A DNA stretch of 6,375 nt, from contig JAFLRW010000105.1 of the NCBI GenBank assembly GCA_022511285.1, positions 1 through 6,375 on the forward strand. The letters are read 5' to 3'. Position numbers and translations under genes: made by a program. The notes under the pieces are model-generated. The model did not search any database. It was given only the letters and a program-made list of their open reading frames with translations, and was not told the origin of the DNA. Origin of the DNA: Duncaniella sp. GTDB taxonomy: Bacteria > Bacteroidota > Bacteroidia > Bacteroidales > Muribaculaceae. Below are positions 3,851 to 6,375 of the stretch, one piece after another; positions within the stretch are counted from its first letter, which is position 1, and every line of letters begins with the position of its first letter.

Positions 3851-6375
3851 ACATCCACTGTTGAATATGTGGTAAAAGTAGGCACTCGTACTGCTGATTC
3901 AGATGGCTATGTACTGCATGCCGGAGACCTTCTTGAAACGGAAGGAACAGCAGTTGTAATTAAAGCCAACCACAATGCATCTGCCCAAGGCAACATTGTT
4001 GCAACCGGCAAATTTTCCGACAACACCGAAGCCGGCATCTTTGGCAATGTTGCAGAAAATTCTCGTATGAGTGGAGACCCCTCTGCGTCTAATCCCACTT
4101 GTAGTCCGCAATCCGGAGTTAAAGCAACTTCTTTTAACGTTGTTGTAAAAAAACCTATCACTGATTTTAGAATTTATTTCTGCGCCGCAGATGGCTCTCG
4201 CAAATTCAAATGGTTTAGCGTAACTGACAGCAAGAAACAGTCCGACCCGGAAAATGGAGTAGTTTCAACAGAGAACGTTGTCGGAAGTAATAAAGGATTT
4301 ATTTGTACCATTGCCTCAATTGCGCCAGGCGAATATACAATTTATCAGACAGGTTTTACCGGTGGATGCCTCGGCTTTAAATATAAAGTAGAGGAAGACG
4401 ACGAGGAAGAGCCTGATACAAGAATCACACCCACGGTTAAATGGTCGGAATCCTCTTGTACAGCCAATATCCGCGAGACTGTAAATACATATCCCACACT
4501 TACTCTCGAGGCTGAGGAGGGTACAATCGTTTCATATTCATCTTCCGACGAAAATGTCGCTAAAATCAGTGAGACCGGCGAAATCACCCTCGTTGCTCGC
4601 GGCACAACCGTAATCACAGCATCTGTCCCCGAAACTGAAACAATGTACTCCGGCAGCGCTTCATACACTCTTACAGTGCTTGATCCAGTTGCTGACTTGA
4701 GAGACCTGCTCGCTAAAGCTATTTCGGATGCCGACTCTCGCTATCTGGACATCTATTCTGAGGCTACGGCACAAGCTCTTGCCGCTCCTCTTGCTGCTGC
4801 AAAATCCGCGCTTCAATCTGATGATGCAACAACATTGCAGACCGCTTTGGATAATCTGAACAACGCCTTGAGCGAGTTGGTGACCATCTGCAACAGTTCT
4901 GCTACTTATGCAGTTCAACTCGATGAAACTCACAAAGCCGGTGATTCAGTAGATGTCACACTTGACGATGAAACAGTTGCCACTCTGACATTTGGTTTTG
5001 AAGGCGGTAATGATTTTAACAAAGCAAAAAAAGCAGAAAAAGACTCTGCGCTTGAAGGTTTCGTAGCATATACTGAAGGTAACGGCCAAAACGGTGCTGC
5101 TGATTCGGGAACAACATACATAATCGAACCTAAATATGATGGTCAGATTGAAGTAGGCGTTATCCTCAATGCTGATAAATCATTCTTTATCTTGCAGGAT
5201 GAAGTTGCCATCCCTTATTACGACGCTTATACAGAGGCTGAGAAAAAATACACAAAATACACTTTCGACGTTAAAGCCAATTCTGTATACAAAGTTTATG
5301 CTACCGGCACAAAACTCGGCTTCTATGGTTTCAACTATTCATTTATTAAAGACCAAAACCCCTTAGCCGACGTTAAATCTGACCTCAAAGAGGCTCTTGC
5401 CGCAGCTGAGGGTATTGACTGGGACCTCTACACAGAGGACGCTGCCAAGGCCCTTTACAACGCTATCTGCGAGGCCAAAGAGGTGTTGGCTTCCGACACT
5501 GCCGGTGAGACTGATTTCACAAACGCCACCTCCGCGCTCAAAAATGCATTCGACGCCCTCGATGACAACCTCGCCGAACAGAATCTCCCGACTATCTCAG
5601 GGCCCGGTATGTATTCTTTCTTCGACTGGACTCAGACAAACACACACGACAACCTCAAATATGATGCTGCCGACAGCAAGACATCCGGATGGAGCGATGT
5701 TGAAAAAGATGCTGATGCCAAAGAAGACAAAGATCCTACCGAAGCTTCAAAAGACAACTGCTTCTGGCTTGCATCTGACACACGCGACGAAAACGGTTAT
5801 CTCACCGTTAAAAACGCTCAGTATGCATCAGACGACTCGCAGCCCGAATCTGTAATCATTCCCGAGCTTTACGGCCTTGAGTTCCTCGACGGTGCGTTTG
5901 GTCGCAGTTTGGCCATTGCCGTCAACTATCCCACCACAAGCCTTGGCACATATAAAGGCGGCTCATACCTCTGGTTTGGAGCAAGCAATGGTGCTGACTA
6001 CCTCGTCATCCCCAACGTTGAGGCCGGCTCTATCATCACAATGGGCGTTGAGTCTCACAAGACCACCGATCAGCGCGGCATTGAACTCTACGTCTACAAC
6101 AACGGCACCAAAGGCGCCAAACTCAAAAACCAATACGGCTACGACGTAGTGACACCCACAACCTACAAAAACTCCACATGGTTAGTGCCCGACGCTCCCG
6201 CAGCCATTGATGACGACGACGCCAACGCTGTTGAGAGATATGACATCCTTCTCCACAACACTGCCGGTTGCCACGTCTACTATATTGATGCAGCTGTGGA
6301 ACAAGGTCCCACTACCGCCATCACCGAGGTGAAGGCTGAGGAGACCGATGCTCCCGTGGTTTACTACAACCTCCA
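3788..6375 (+). CDS. Secreted modular surface protein with Big_2 and two FIVAR-like domains (3' end cut off)
   Basis: One frame stays open from the ATG at 3788 to the window edge, 862 complete codons. I cannot name the protein. Residues 1-21 (MRKILLAVLPMALCAIGAAAA) form a Sec signal peptide, cleaved near Ala20/Ala21. In order: a beta-rich domain (about 22-201) ending in YTIYQTGFTGGCLGFKY; an acidic linker EEDDEEE (202-208); a Big_2 Ig-like domain (about 215-298; SYSSSDENVAKISETGEIT, then ARGTTVITA); a helical FIVAR-like domain (about 302-366); a second beta domain (about 370-519) ending in YKVYATGTKLGFYGFNY; a second FIVAR-like domain (about 526-598); and a beta-rich region (about 600-838) with many Trp, Tyr and Asp. 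The last visible residues (ITEVKAEETDAPVVYYNL) resemble the start of the short C-terminal tail common on exported Bacteroidetes proteins, related in form to type IX sorting domains, so perhaps 20-35 residues are missing. No enzyme motif is seen. Adhesion or glycan binding at the cell surface is a guess from the domains. The start was chosen because it gives the full signal peptide; no ribosome binding site is visible. Confidence 0.85.
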   Translation, partial: MRKILLAVLPMALCAIGAAAATSTVEYVVKVGTRTADSDGYVLHAGDLLETEGTAVVIKANHNASAQGNIVATGKFSDNTEAGIFGNVAENSRMSGDPSASNPTCSPQSGVKATSFNVVVKKPITDFRIYFCAADGSRKFKWFSVTDSKKQSDPENGVVSTENVVGSNKGFICTIASIAPGEYTIYQTGFTGGCLGFKYKVEEDDEEEPDTRITPTVKWSESSCTANIRETVNTYPTLTLEAEEGTIVSYSSSDENVAKISETGEITLVARGTTVITASVPETETMYSGSASYTLTVLDPVADLRDLLAKAISDADSRYLDIYSEATAQALAAPLAAAKSALQSDDATTLQTALDNLNNALSELVTICNSSATYAVQLDETHKAGDSVDVTLDDETVATLTFGFEGGNDFNKAKKAEKDSALEGFVAYTEGNGQNGAADSGTTYIIEPKYDGQIEVGVILNADKSFFILQDEVAIPYYDAYTEAEKKYTKYTFDVKANSVYKVYATGTKLGFYGFNYSFIKDQNPLADVKSDLKEALAAAEGIDWDLYTEDAAKALYNAICEAKEVLASDTAGETDFTNATSALKNAFDALDDNLAEQNLPTISGPGMYSFFDWTQTNTHDNLKYDAADSKTSGWSDVEKDADAKEDKDPTEASKDNCFWLASDTRDENGYLTVKNAQYASDDSQPESVIIPELYGLEFLDGAFGRSLAIAVNYPTTSLGTYKGGSYLWFGASNGADYLVIPNVEAGSIITMGVESHKTTDQRGIELYVYNNGTKGAKLKNQYGYDVVTPTTYKNSTWLVPDAPAAIDDDDANAVERYDILLHNTAGCHVYYIDAAVEQGPTTAITEVKAEETDAPVVYYNL

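Noticed and set aside
3899..5121. Several minus-strand frames opposite the surface-protein gene (3899-4161, 4345-4933, 4930-5121)
   Set aside because: All overlap one continuous forward frame with a signal peptide and recognisable domains; none has a plausible protein signature.
5169..6149. Forward frames at 5169-5366, 5397-5855 and 5877-6149
   Set aside because: They are in another frame of the surface-protein gene and read as Thr/Ser/Pro-rich low-complexity sequence, typical of frame-shifted shadows.

Overview
The window looks like chromosomal DNA from a Gram-negative bacterium of the order Bacteroidales. A family such as Muribaculaceae or a Prevotella/Bacteroides relative is plausible, but this is inferred. 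Four signs support the order: an lpxC-fabZ gene fusion typical of Bacteroidetes; start codons preceded by A/T-rich leaders with no Shine-Dalgarno sequence; two upstream regions with exact matches to the Bacteroides -7 box TAnnTTTG; and a large secreted protein built from Ig-like and FIVAR-like modules with a Bacteroidetes-style C-terminal tail.

Layout. Bases 3-170 hold the 3' end of an unrecognised gene with an Arg/Glu-rich, then Asp-rich, C-terminus. A 152-base A/T-rich gap follows, with a candidate promoter. Bases 323-3538 hold a tight co-directional cluster, lpxD - lpxC/fabZ - lpxA, with gaps of 21 and 9 bases, most likely one operon. A 249-base intergenic region (3539-3787) contains a strong nested hairpin behind lpxA, a Bacteroides-type promoter, and small inverted repeats in the presumed leader of the next gene. 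From 3788 to the window edge runs one uninterrupted reading frame of 862 visible residues. It encodes a signal-peptide-bearing modular cell-surface or secreted protein, and only a short C-terminal piece appears to be missing.

How the genes work together. LpxA adds the first 3-hydroxyacyl chain to UDP-GlcNAc. LpxC removes the N-acetyl group. LpxD adds the second 3-hydroxyacyl chain. FabZ dehydrates 3-hydroxyacyl-ACP, the substrate pool that LpxA and LpxD draw on. The cluster therefore joins the first committed steps of lipid A synthesis to the competing fatty-acid branch, and all expected catalytic residues are present. The downstream secreted protein has its own promoter and is probably not functionally tied to lipid A.

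I see no mobile element, CRISPR array, tRNA, rRNA or defence system. The core cluster is ordinary. The least explained parts are the modular surface protein and the structured intergenic region before it.
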